64,000 bases of DNA from Microcystis aeruginosa FD4 (GTDB lineage: Bacteria > Cyanobacteriota > Cyanobacteriia > Cyanobacteriales > Microcystaceae), in assembly GCF_009792235.1 (NCBI RefSeq), contig NZ_CP046973.1, positions 1,984,001 to 2,048,000 on the forward strand. Reading direction: 5' to 3'. The translations under genes were made by a program, and so were the position numbers. The notes beneath the pieces are model-generated. The model worked only from the letters and a program-made list of their open reading frames with translations, had not been told where the DNA came from and made no database searches. Positions 8,682 to 16,129 of this stretch are shown in pieces (the first letter of the stretch is position 1; each line of letters starts with the position of its first letter).

Positions 8682-9407
8682 ATGACTGACCAGAATGGCG
8701 TGTTAGTAGAAGAACAAAGCGAGGATATTACCCTTTTAGCGATTCAATTAGCCACCGAGTCGCCGAAAAATCAATTACAAATCCTGACACAATTAGCCGG
8801 GGCCGGAGAAGGTGGCCTAACTGTATTAAGAGATTTTTTATTGGCCATGCGCCCGACTCCTGTTAATCTGGTGACAGGTAAGGCCTATCAATTGCTCTAT
8901 CAAGATAATAGCGATCAGAGCCAGGAATTTTTAGCTAATTATTTCCCCACGGGTGTTGTTCCCCTCGATAGTGCTAAAGGTATTGATTATCGACTTTTAC
9001 AGGAACTATTGGCTAAACAGAATTTTCAAACTGCCGATAGTCTCACCCGTCAAAAACTCTGTGAATTAGCAGGAGAAGGAGCAATACAGAGGAAATGGGT
9101 CTATTTTACGGAAGTAGAAGCTTTTCCCGGTGTAGATATTCAGACTATTGATAATCTTTGGTTAGTTCATTCGGAAGGAAAATTCGGTTGGTCGGTGCAG
9201 CGCAAATTATGGATAGGTGTCGGTCAAGATTTCCCGAAACTCTGGCCGAAAATTGGTTGGAAAAATGGCAATAATTGGACAAAATACCCCCAAGAATTTA
9301 TCTGGGATTTAAGCGCTCCCGTGGGTCATTTACCCCTGTTAAATCAACTGCGCGGGGTGAGAGTGGCTGCCTCTTTATTCTCCCATCCCGTCTGGAGTGA
9401 AAAATAG
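8682..9407 (+). CDS. gun4: GUN4 domain protein (Mg-chelatase activator)
   Basis: A 241-residue protein with the cyanobacterial Gun4 layout: an N-terminal helical bundle (about 1-85), then the porphyrin-binding GUN4 domain (about 90-235). The domain includes GIDYRLLQELLAKQNFQTAD and the later DNLWLVHSEGKFGWSVQ and NNWTKYPQEFIWD. It binds protoporphyrin IX and Mg-protoporphyrin and stimulates the ChlH subunit of Mg-chelatase in chlorophyll synthesis. The alternative upstream GTG is out of frame. It is monocistronic and divergent from lysA, with a convergent neighbour 35 bp downstream. Confidence 0.93.
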   Translation: MTDQNGVLVEEQSEDITLLAIQLATESPKNQLQILTQLAGAGEGGLTVLRDFLLAMRPTPVNLVTGKAYQLLYQDNSDQSQEFLANYFPTGVVPLDSAKGIDYRLLQELLAKQNFQTADSLTRQKLCELAGEGAIQRKWVYFTEVEAFPGVDIQTIDNLWLVHSEGKFGWSVQRKLWIGVGQDFPKLWPKIGWKNGNNWTKYPQEFIWDLSAPVGHLPLLNQLRGVRVAASLFSHPVWSEK

Positions 9408-9442
9408 ATTGAGAGCATTCAGCCCGCTATTGTATCAGACTT

Positions 9443-10390
9443 CTACATTTTCGGGACAATTTCCTCTAAGGCCGCTTCTAGATTAGGATAACGATAGTCA
9501 AAACCGATCGCTTGTGTGGCTTTTGGCAGCACTTCTTGACCTTCTAAGACGATTTTTGCTCCTTCTCCCAAGAGAATTTCGAGGGCAAAATCTGGCACTG
9601 GCAACCAAGAGGGACGCTTCATTACTTCCCCTAAAATCTGACAGAATTCTTTCATGCGGACGGGATTGGGTGCTGTAGCATTGAAAGTACCGCTAATTTC
9701 TGGGCGATCGAGACAATAGATGATTAAATTAATTAAATCATCCCGATGAATCCAAGAAAACCACTGACGACCGCTGCCAATCGGTCCGCCGGCAAAAAGT
9801 TTGAAGGGTGGGATCATTTTCCCTAAAGCACCCCCATTGCCTAAAACAATACCCGTGCGAAGAATGACTAAACGAGTGCCGTAATCTTGAACTTTTTGGG
9901 CTGCTGTTTCCCACTTTTTACAGACATCTGCCAGAAAATCGCCACCGGGAGGGCTATTTTCGTCAAAACTAGCGGTTTCACTGGTTCCATAGTAACCGAT
10001 CGCCGAGGAGTTAATTAAAACTTTCGGTTTCTGGGCAGCAAGTGCGGTCGCAACGCGCTCGCTACGCGAGATCGCCTCGACAATTTTCTCGGTGCCGATT
10101 TCCCGACTAGCGACGATTGCCTGTTTTGTTTCCACAGTCCAGCGCTCGGAAATCGGCTCTCCCGCTAGATTAATCACCGCATCACATCCGGAAATCTCTT
10201 TTTGCCAATCCCCCGATTCTGTGGCGATATAGGGAATAATCTCTATCTTAGGATAGATTGACTTTGGGTAAATTCTCTGGGCTTTAGCGGGATTGCGCGT
10301 CAAAATTAAGATGTCATCGCCGCGATCATAGAGTTTGACCACTAACCGACTACCCACAAATCCCGTCGCCCCAGTAATCGCTATTTTCAT
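9443..10390 (-). CDS. TIGR01777-family SDR epimerase-like protein
   Basis: An extended short-chain dehydrogenase-like protein of 315 residues. The NAD(P)-binding GATGFVGS motif lies at 7-14, and INSSAIGYYG matches the TIGR01777 group (YfcH relatives). The substrate of this family is unknown. The stretch SRSERVAT at about residues 108-115 has no counterpart I would expect. At DNA level it is a palindrome-like GC segment (around 10047-10076) with a GATCGC-type edge, so a small dispersed repeat appears to have inserted in frame. The gene ends convergently with gun4. Confidence 0.88.
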   Translation of the reverse strand: MKIAITGATGFVGSRLVVKLYDRGDDILILTRNPAKAQRIYPKSIYPKIEIIPYIATESGDWQKEISGCDAVINLAGEPISERWTVETKQAIVASREIGTEKIVEAISRSERVATALAAQKPKVLINSSAIGYYGTSETASFDENSPPGGDFLADVCKKWETAAQKVQDYGTRLVILRTGIVLGNGGALGKMIPPFKLFAGGPIGSGRQWFSWIHRDDLINLIIYCLDRPEISGTFNATAPNPVRMKEFCQILGEVMKRPSWLPVPDFALEILLGEGAKIVLEGQEVLPKATQAIGFDYRYPNLEAALEEIVPKM

Positions 10391-10444
10391 GGTTTCTTGA
10401 CTAAATTTATCCTTATTTTAGCTGGTTTTTAGTTATCAGGAGTC

Positions 10445-10588
10445 AGGAGTTGAGAGTTGGGGTTTTAGGGTTTTAGGATTTTAGGGTTTTAGGGTTTTAT
10501 TTGAAATTTCCCCATTCCCCTATCTCCCCATCACCCTATCTCCCCATTCCCCCATTACCCCACACCCCATCACCCCAGTCCTGTCTTC
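10445..10588. repeat. Low-complexity spacer with GGGTTTTAG and CCCCAT tracts
   Basis: The region between the epimerase and psb28-2 contains direct repeats of GGGTTTTAG (about 10458-10500). These are followed by a C-rich track of CCCCATNNCCCC units (about 10509-10580). Similar tracts occur at 26368-26480, 41630-41660 and 61010-61130. They look like expanding minisatellites. No gene or terminator with a clean stem was seen. Confidence 0.6.
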
Positions 10589-10948
10589 TCACTTATCCTG
10601 ATACCCCATCCCGTTAGCGGCTGCATAACGATTCATAAAGCGCATAAAACGCTCCCAGTGTTCATCGGTGATTTCAAAACCACATTCTACCCGTTGAATT
10701 TCATCTCCTTCATCTCCTCCAAAAATAAACTTGGTCGAGTTGGGAATAACTGTAATCACTCCTTCCTCATCGGTGAGACGGAGATCTCCGTAGGTACGAG
10801 TGGTGAAACTTTGGAAACGTTCGATCGCTTTCAGGGTTTTAAAAGTCATCAGGACATTGCGAATCCCGGTACTTTTATTTTTGCGGAGACTAACACCGCT
10901 TAATTCTTCTGATAAACCGACAAAAAACTCGATCGTGGGAGTGGTCAT
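10589..10948 (-). CDS. psb28-2: Psb28 paralog (Psb28-2 type)
   Basis: A 119-residue protein with the Psb28 fold signature: IEFFVGLSEE at the start, DEEGVITVIPN in the middle, and EHWERFMRFMNRYAAANGMGY at the end. Psb28 proteins bind photosystem II assembly intermediates on the cytosolic side of the thylakoid. This copy is clearly diverged from the canonical psb28 at 52416-52754, lacking the GMYLIDEEGEI and KFINGKP blocks found there. I therefore assign it to the second paralog class known in cyanobacteria. No membrane segment is present, as expected for this extrinsic factor. Confidence 0.85.
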   Translation of the reverse strand: MTTPTIEFFVGLSEELSGVSLRKNKSTGIRNVLMTFKTLKAIERFQSFTTRTYGDLRLTDEEGVITVIPNSTKFIFGGDEGDEIQRVECGFEITDEHWERFMRFMNRYAAANGMGYQDK

Positions 10949-11054
10949 AGGTGTGGGTATAAAATTTTAGTTATTGATTTTCTCTTAATTACTTTTGAAG
11001 GGAAAAAAGTAGTTCATGATTACTAGGTAAAGTAACCATGAACCGAAAAACAGG

Positions 11055-11168
11055 CTATTCCGCTTCTCCACCTTGGATTTTGAGGAGGAGAAAACCCCAA
11101 GCTAATCCGACGAGGACGAGAACGCTCGCCACGATCGGCCCGTTAAATAACATACTTTCTGCGGTCAT
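11055..11168 (-). CDS. petM: Cytochrome b6f complex subunit 7
   Basis: A 37-codon gene encoding MTAESMLFNGPIVASVLVLV followed by GLAWGFLLLKIQGGEAE. It has a short lumenal or stromal end, one membrane helix and the GLAWGF...KIQG ending typical of PetM, the small structural subunit of the cytochrome b6f complex. Length and the MTAESML start match other cyanobacterial PetM proteins. A longer frame on the opposite strand (11038-11265) covers this gene and is a shadow. The ATG is preceded on its strand by a purine-rich AGGAGCAATCACC, a good ribosome binding site. Confidence 0.93.
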   Translation of the reverse strand: MTAESMLFNGPIVASVLVLVGLAWGFLLLKIQGGEAE

Positions 11169-11465
11169 GGTGATTGCTCCTGAGCCTACAATAATCGATC
11201 ATATAGATAAGTGGTATTTTAACCTACGAAGGCGATCGACTGCAGCCAGACTAGGGCAAAATTGAGGGAGAAAATCGGCAAATAAATTTGAGAACTTTCT
11301 TAGTATGTATGTTCTAGCCATGCTCCCCCTCTCCTCAAGGAAGGATGCTCACCCCTGGGCTGGATATTTTTAATACTATCTTTATCTTTGCTGTCACTAC
11401 TTTGTGTTATCGTCTTATCTGCTTAATTCTTCACTTATCCTGGGAAAATTAAGTATTGATAACTA

Positions 11466-11993
11466 TTGGTGATGACTGGTAAAAAATCATTTATGCTCAA
11501 GATCAAGTTAATACTATTTTTAGGTTTGTTGCTGCTGAGTTGTCAATCGACTAATCTCAATGGTAATAATAGTTCGATGGCTCAGATTACGACTGAGAAT
11601 CAAGGGCAAATATTACCGATCACGGCCAAAGCAGATATTAATGGTGAGATGATTGAGTTAGAAGTGGCTCAAACCCCAGAACAACAGGCCAAGGGTTTAA
11701 TGTATCGCTCGTCTTTGGAGAAAAATCGCGGTATGCTATTTCCCTTTGCACAACCTCTGATAGCGCGGTTTTGGATGAAAAATGTCTCGATTCCTCTAGA
11801 CATGATTTTTCTAAAAGATGGTATAGTAAAAGCAGTTTTGCTGAATGTCCCCCCTTGTGCTGTGGATCCTTGTCCTGTCTATGGGCCAAACACCATGGTT
11901 AATCAAGTGATCGAACTAGCCGGGGGTCGAGCGAAAGAATTAGGAGTGAAAGAAGGAGATAAAATTAAGATTGAGTCTATCTCAAGACCTTGA
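11466..11993 (+). CDS. DUF192 family lipoprotein
   Basis: A 175-residue secreted protein. Hydrophobic residues lead to the lipobox LLLLSC at about 24-29, so it is probably lipidated and anchored. The mature part is a DUF192 domain with EVAQTPEQQAKGLMYR, RGMLFPF and FWMKNVSIPLDMIFL, ending GVKEGDKIKI. The family has a small beta-barrel fold and no established biochemical role. The ATG at 11466 is used here. An in-frame ATG at residue 10 (MLKIKLILFLG) would still give a complete signal and may be the real start. It is a single gene. Confidence 0.85.
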   Translation: MVMTGKKSFMLKIKLILFLGLLLLSCQSTNLNGNNSSMAQITTENQGQILPITAKADINGEMIELEVAQTPEQQAKGLMYRSSLEKNRGMLFPFAQPLIARFWMKNVSIPLDMIFLKDGIVKAVLLNVPPCAVDPCPVYGPNTMVNQVIELAGGRAKELGVKEGDKIKIESISRP

Positions 11994-12357
11994 TTTTTGA
12001 AAATGGGGTTAACTTTCTTATAGAAGGTGTCCCTTGTCTGGAAATATAAGTATGGCTTTTAGAAGCTATTACGCATTTATACTGTTTAAAATCTAACCAT
12101 ATCAATTAAGATTTTTATAGTCTATCAAGTCATAGATTGAATAATCTTTACCCTTGCTATAGATTAAACAGAGACAAAATTCTGCTCGATCTAACGGGAC
12201 TATCTTAAGAGAGCCAGCGATTTTTAGGAAAGCGCTCTCTATCATCGAGATAGCTTAGATACAGAAAAAACGGTCGCGAGACTAACTGTCCTTGAAACCG
12301 ATCAGGTGGTGTTTTGTTAAAATCACGAGATGTACTATTGAGGAAAAAAATCCCCCT
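11994..12357. other. AT-rich intergenic stretch, no gene seen
   Basis: About 360 bp between the DUF192 lipoprotein and the DUF2949 gene. I see no ORF with a family signature and no clear hairpin. The frame running into the following gene from 12292 is an upstream extension of DUF2949, not a separate gene. A promoter for the DUF2949 gene is expected within the last 100 bp, but I cannot point to convincing boxes. Confidence 0.5.
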
Positions 12358-12552
12358 ATGTCCACGATTGCCTATTCCCAATTCCGACAATTTCTACAAG
12401 AGGAATTGTCCCTTCCCCAAGAATCGATCGCTATGGCCGAGCGATCGATCCAATCTGATAAAATTCATTTACCGATGATTCTCTGGCAGTACGGTTTAGT
12501 GACATTAGAACAATTAGACAAAATTTATGATTTTCTCGAAGAGGTAGTCTAA
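12358..12552 (+). CDS. DUF2949 family small protein
   Basis: The 64-residue protein starts MSTIAYSQFRQFLQEELSLP and ends LVTLEQLDKIYDFLEEV, matching the cyanobacterial DUF2949 family. It is predicted helical and soluble, with unknown function. The frame is open for 22 more codons upstream, but the ATG at 12358 has AGGAAAAAAAT before it and fits the family's N-terminus. It is followed by a strong rho-independent terminator, so it is a single-gene transcript. Confidence 0.8.
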   Translation: MSTIAYSQFRQFLQEELSLPQESIAMAERSIQSDKIHLPMILWQYGLVTLEQLDKIYDFLEEVV

Positions 12553-12659
12553 TCTTACAATTGCTCACTATTGACAAGGATAATAATTGCCATGGCTGCT
12601 CATAGTTTCTGGTACAATTTGAAAATTCCGATCCTAAAAACTACCAATCATCACTTGAG

Positions 12660-12687
12660 AAGTGGGTTATTTAAACCCACTTTTTTA
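12660..12687 (+). terminator. Rho-independent terminator after DUF2949 gene
   Basis: The stem AGTGGGTT/AACCCACT (12661-12681) with a 5-nt loop is followed directly by TTTTTT. It separates the DUF2949 transcript from the tandem Rpn-like array downstream. Confidence 0.85.
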
Positions 12688-12728
12688 AAAACTATACAAT
12701 TGAGAATTATCGATTAACTGCTCAGTCC

Positions 12729-13577
12729 ATGAAACCCCATGACCAATTTGCCAAAAATTACCTTGAACAATTACTTTCTCCCCTGGGAACCGTCGAAATC
12801 AGTAAAGAAGTCAGCGACGAAACCCGACAGATAGATTTATTTTTTTCCCCCAATCCCGAACCAAACCCCGATTATCTGGGATTATTAGGCAGAATTGTCC
12901 TTAATACTGTCTTAATTGAACCCTATCGCAATCCTCCCAATCGTAGCGAGATTCGTAATTGTTTAGCGAAACTTTTGGCGATTTTAGCTGAACTGCAAAG
13001 ACAAGCTAAACGAGAAAATCAGAGCTACATTGAAGACAATGCCCCTCGTTTGTGGATTTTATCCCCGACCGCTGGTATCACTGTTTTAGAAGGATTTGGG
13101 GCAAAGTTAGACCCAGATTGGCCAGAAGGAGTCTATTTTCTTCCCTCGCTTTATCGCACGGCAATTATCGCTATTAATCAATTGCCTGTGACTGCTGAGA
13201 CTCTCTGGTTAAGATTATTGGGACGGGGAAAAACTCAAGACCAAGCGGTGCGAGAATTGTTAGAATTACCTCAAGGTAATGCTTTCCGGGAAAATGTCCT
13301 GGAATTATTGATTAGTTGGCGGGTTAGTATGGAAGTAAATAACATCCTAGAAACTGAGGATAGAGAGGTGTTTATGACCTTATCTCAAACCTATCAGGAA
13401 TGGAAGGAAGCAACTAAACGGGAAGGACGACAGGAAGGACGACAGGAAGGAAAACTAGAGGGTAAACTGGAATCTATTCCCCGTTTACTTGCTTTGGGTT
13501 TAAGTGTGGAACAAATAGCTCAAGCTTTGGATTTAGACTTAGAACAAGTCCGACAAGCTATTCAAGAAACTCCATGA
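12729..13577 (+). CDS. Rpn/PD-(D/E)XK-like protein, tandem copy 1
   Basis: First of four near-identical genes; 282 residues. The N-terminal domain (HDQFAKNYLEQLLSPLGT..., 1-200) has RQIDLFF with Asp36 and LIEPYRNPP with Glu64. These are plausible acidic positions of a PD-(D/E)XK-type nuclease fold as in Rpn/YhgA-like families, though I cannot see a clean ExK. A charged linker of repeated RQEG/KLEG (about 232-252) joins a C-terminal helical motif LLALGLSVEQIAQALDLDLE, which looks like a small HTH-type element. This copy has one extra 12-bp linker repeat. Its stop overlaps the start of copy 2 in ATGA. Confidence 0.7.
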   Translation: MKPHDQFAKNYLEQLLSPLGTVEISKEVSDETRQIDLFFSPNPEPNPDYLGLLGRIVLNTVLIEPYRNPPNRSEIRNCLAKLLAILAELQRQAKRENQSYIEDNAPRLWILSPTAGITVLEGFGAKLDPDWPEGVYFLPSLYRTAIIAINQLPVTAETLWLRLLGRGKTQDQAVRELLELPQGNAFRENVLELLISWRVSMEVNNILETEDREVFMTLSQTYQEWKEATKREGRQEGRQEGKLEGKLESIPRLLALGLSVEQIAQALDLDLEQVRQAIQETP

Positions 13578-14410
13578 AACCCCATGACCAATTTGCCAAA
13601 AATTACCTTGAACAATTACTTTCTCCCCTGGGAACCGTCGAAATCAGCAAAGAAGTCAGCGATGAAACCCGACAGATAGATTTATTTTTTTCCCCCAATC
13701 CCGAATCAAACCCCGATTATCTGGGATTATTAGGCAGAATTGTCCTTAATACTGTCTTAATTGAACCCTATCGCAATCCTCCCAACCGTAGCGAGATTCG
13801 TAATTGTTTAGCGAAACTTTTGACGATTTTAGCCGAACTGCAAAGACAAGCTAAACGAGAAAATCAGAGCTACAATGAAGACAATGCCCCTCGTTTGTGG
13901 ATTTTATCCCCTTCCGCTAGTCTGACTCTTGTAGAGAGTCTTGGGGCAAAGTTAGACCCAGATTGGCCAGAAGGAGTCTATTTTCTTCCCTCGCTTTATC
14001 GCACGGCAATTATCGCTATTAATCAATTACCTGTGACTGCTGAGACTCTCTGGTTAAGATTATTGGGACGGGGAAAAACGCAAAACCAAGCGGTGCGAGA
14101 ATTGTTAGAATTACCTCAAGGTAATGCTTTCCGGGAAAATGTCCTGGAATTATTGATTAGTTGGCGGGTTAGTATGGAAATAAATAACATCCTAGAAACT
14201 GAGGATAGAGAGGTGTTTATGACTTTATCTCAAACCTATCAGGAATGGAAGGAAGCAACTAAACGGGAAGGACGACAGGAAGGAAAACTAGAGGGTAAAC
14301 TGGAATCTATTCCCCGTTTACTTGCTTTGGGTTTAAGTGTGGAACAAATAGCTCAAGCTTTGGATTTAGACTTAGAACAAGTCCGACAAGCTATTCAAGA
14401 AACTCCATGA
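13574..14410 (+). CDS. Rpn/PD-(D/E)XK-like protein, tandem copy 2
   Basis: 278 residues, almost identical to its neighbours and overlapping both by 4 bp (ATGA). Differences are clustered. It has SYNEDNAP and WILSPSASLTLVESLGAK where copies 1 and 3 have SYIEDNAP and SPTAGITVLEGFGAK, and TQNQAV where copies 1 and 4 have TQDQAV. These block-like differences suggest exchange between copies (gene conversion) as well as point mutation. Domain layout and uncertainty are as for copy 1. Translation probably depends on coupling to the upstream copy, since the start lies inside its stop. Confidence 0.7.
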   Translation: MKPHDQFAKNYLEQLLSPLGTVEISKEVSDETRQIDLFFSPNPESNPDYLGLLGRIVLNTVLIEPYRNPPNRSEIRNCLAKLLTILAELQRQAKRENQSYNEDNAPRLWILSPSASLTLVESLGAKLDPDWPEGVYFLPSLYRTAIIAINQLPVTAETLWLRLLGRGKTQNQAVRELLELPQGNAFRENVLELLISWRVSMEINNILETEDREVFMTLSQTYQEWKEATKREGRQEGKLEGKLESIPRLLALGLSVEQIAQALDLDLEQVRQAIQETP

Positions 14411-15243
14411 AACCCCATGACCAATTTGCCAAAAATTACCTTGAACAATTACTTTCTCCCCTGGGAACCGTCGAAATCAGCAAAGAAGTCAGCGATGAAA
14501 CCCGACAGATAGATTTATTTTTTTCCCCCAATCCCGAACCAAACCCCGATTATCTGGGATTATTAGGCAGAATTGTCCTTAATACTGTCTTAATTGAACC
14601 CTATCGCAATCCTCCCAATCGTAGCGAGATTCGTAATTGTTTAGCGAAACTTTTGGCGATTTTAGCTGAACTGCAAAGACAAGCTAAACGAGAAAATCAG
14701 AGCTACATTGAAGACAATGCCCCTCGTTTGTGGATTTTATCCCCGACCGCTGGTATCACTGTTTTAGAAGGATTTGGGGCAAAGTTAGACCCAGATTGGC
14801 CAGAAGGAGTCTATTTTCTTCCCTCGCTTTATCGCACGGCAATTATCGCTATTAATCAATTGCCTGTGACTGCTGAGACTCTCTGGTTAAGATTATTGGG
14901 ACGGGGAAAAACGCAAAACCAAGCGGTGCGAGAATTGTTAGAATTACCTCAAGGTAATGCTTTCCGGGAAAATGTCCTGGAATTATTGATTAGTTGGCGG
15001 GTTAGTATGGAAATAAATAACATCCTAGAAACTGAGGATAGAGAGGTGTTTATGACTTTATCTCAAACCTATCAGGAATGGAAGGAAGCAACTAAACGGG
15101 AAGGACGACAGGAAGGAAAACTAGAGGGTAAACTGGAATCTATTCCCCGTTTACTTGCTTTGGGTTTAAGTGTGGAACAAATAGCTCAAGCTTTGGATTT
15201 AGACTTAGAACAAGTCCGACAAGCTATTCAAGAAACTCCATGA
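14407..15243 (+). CDS. Rpn/PD-(D/E)XK-like protein, tandem copy 3
   Basis: 278 residues. It is a mosaic: the first two thirds match copy 1 (LLAILAELQ, SYIEDNAP, SPTAGITVLEG), while the last third matches copy 2 (TQNQAV, MEINNILE, a single RQEG unit). The DNA period between copies 2, 3 and 4 is exactly 833 bp, with no spacer. That indicates duplication by unequal recombination at the ATGA joints. All putative acidic residues are kept, so the copy is probably functional at protein level. Confidence 0.7.
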   Translation: MKPHDQFAKNYLEQLLSPLGTVEISKEVSDETRQIDLFFSPNPEPNPDYLGLLGRIVLNTVLIEPYRNPPNRSEIRNCLAKLLAILAELQRQAKRENQSYIEDNAPRLWILSPTAGITVLEGFGAKLDPDWPEGVYFLPSLYRTAIIAINQLPVTAETLWLRLLGRGKTQNQAVRELLELPQGNAFRENVLELLISWRVSMEINNILETEDREVFMTLSQTYQEWKEATKREGRQEGKLEGKLESIPRLLALGLSVEQIAQALDLDLEQVRQAIQETP

Positions 15244-16058
15244 AACCCCATGACCAATTTGCCAAAAATTACCTTGAACAATTACTTTCTCCCTTGGGAA
15301 CCGTCGAAATCAGTAAAGAAGTCAGTGACGAAACCCGACAGATAGATTTATTTTTTTCCCCCAATCCCGAACCAAACCGCAATTATCTGGGATTATTAGG
15401 CAGAATTGTCCTTAATACTGTCTTAATTGAACCCTATCGCAATCCTCCCAACCGTAGCGAGATTCGTAATTGTTTAGCGAAACTTTTGACGATTTTAGCC
15501 GAACTGCAAAGACAAGCTAAACGAGAAAATCAGAGTTACAATGAAGACAATGCCCCTCGTTTGTGGATTTTATCCCCTTCCGCTAGTATCACTGTTTTAG
15601 AAGGATTTGGGGCAAAATTAGACCCAGATTGGCCAGAAGGAGTCTATTTTCTTCCCTCGCTTTATCGCACGGCAATTATCGCTATTAATCAATTGCCTGT
15701 GACGACTGAGACTCTTTGGTTAAGACTATTAGGACGGGGAAAAACTCAAGACCAAGCGGTGCGAGAATTGTTAGAATTACCTCAAGGTAATGCTTTCCGG
15801 GAAATGGAAATAAATAACATCCTAGAAACTGAAGATAGAGAGGTGTTTATGACCTTATCTCAAACCTATCAGGAATGGAAGGAAGCAACTAAACGGGAAG
15901 GACTCGAACAAGGACTAGAGCGAGGACTAGAGCGAGGAAAACTAGAGGCTAAACTGGAATCTATTCCCCGTTTGCTTGCTTTGGGTTTAAGTGTGGAACA
16001 AATCGCTCAAGCTTTGGATTTAGACTTAGAACAGGTCCGACAAGCGGCGCGAGAGTAA
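15240..16058 (+). CDS. Rpn/PD-(D/E)XK-like protein, tandem copy 4 with internal deletion
   Basis: 272 residues and the most diverged copy. A clean 36-bp deletion removes the segment NVLELLISWRVS after GNAFRE (near 15804), keeping the frame but cutting a helix present in all other copies. The linker is different: GLEQGLERGLERGKLEAKLE instead of RQEGKLEGKLE. The protein ends VRQAARE, whereas the other copies end IQETP at their fusion joint. This copy therefore carries the original 3' end of the ancestral gene. The deletion may alter folding. Confidence 0.68.
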   Translation: MKPHDQFAKNYLEQLLSPLGTVEISKEVSDETRQIDLFFSPNPEPNRNYLGLLGRIVLNTVLIEPYRNPPNRSEIRNCLAKLLTILAELQRQAKRENQSYNEDNAPRLWILSPSASITVLEGFGAKLDPDWPEGVYFLPSLYRTAIIAINQLPVTTETLWLRLLGRGKTQDQAVRELLELPQGNAFREMEINNILETEDREVFMTLSQTYQEWKEATKREGLEQGLERGLERGKLEAKLESIPRLLALGLSVEQIAQALDLDLEQVRQAARE

Positions 16059-16077
16059 AGGTGGAGAGTTAAAACGC

Positions 16078-16110
16078 AAAAATGCCACAATGGATAAAAT
16101 AGGCATTTTC
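16078..16110 (+). terminator. Possible terminator after the tandem array
   Basis: AAAAATGCC (16078-16086) and GGCATTTT (16102-16109) can pair, and the second arm ends in a short T run. The loop is 15 nt and the stem AT-rich, so this is a weak call. It lies just upstream of the alaS start. Confidence 0.35.
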
Positions 16111-16129
16111 TGACTAACTGACATCTTCT

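Noticed and set aside
11038..11265. 75-codon plus-strand ORF
   Set aside because: It is the shadow of petM on the opposite strand, which matches a known protein exactly in layout.
12729..16058. Flagellar assembly FliH-like proteins
   Set aside because: The charged EGKLEG linker can attract such labels, but the conserved N-terminal domain is unlike FliH and no flagellar genes are present.
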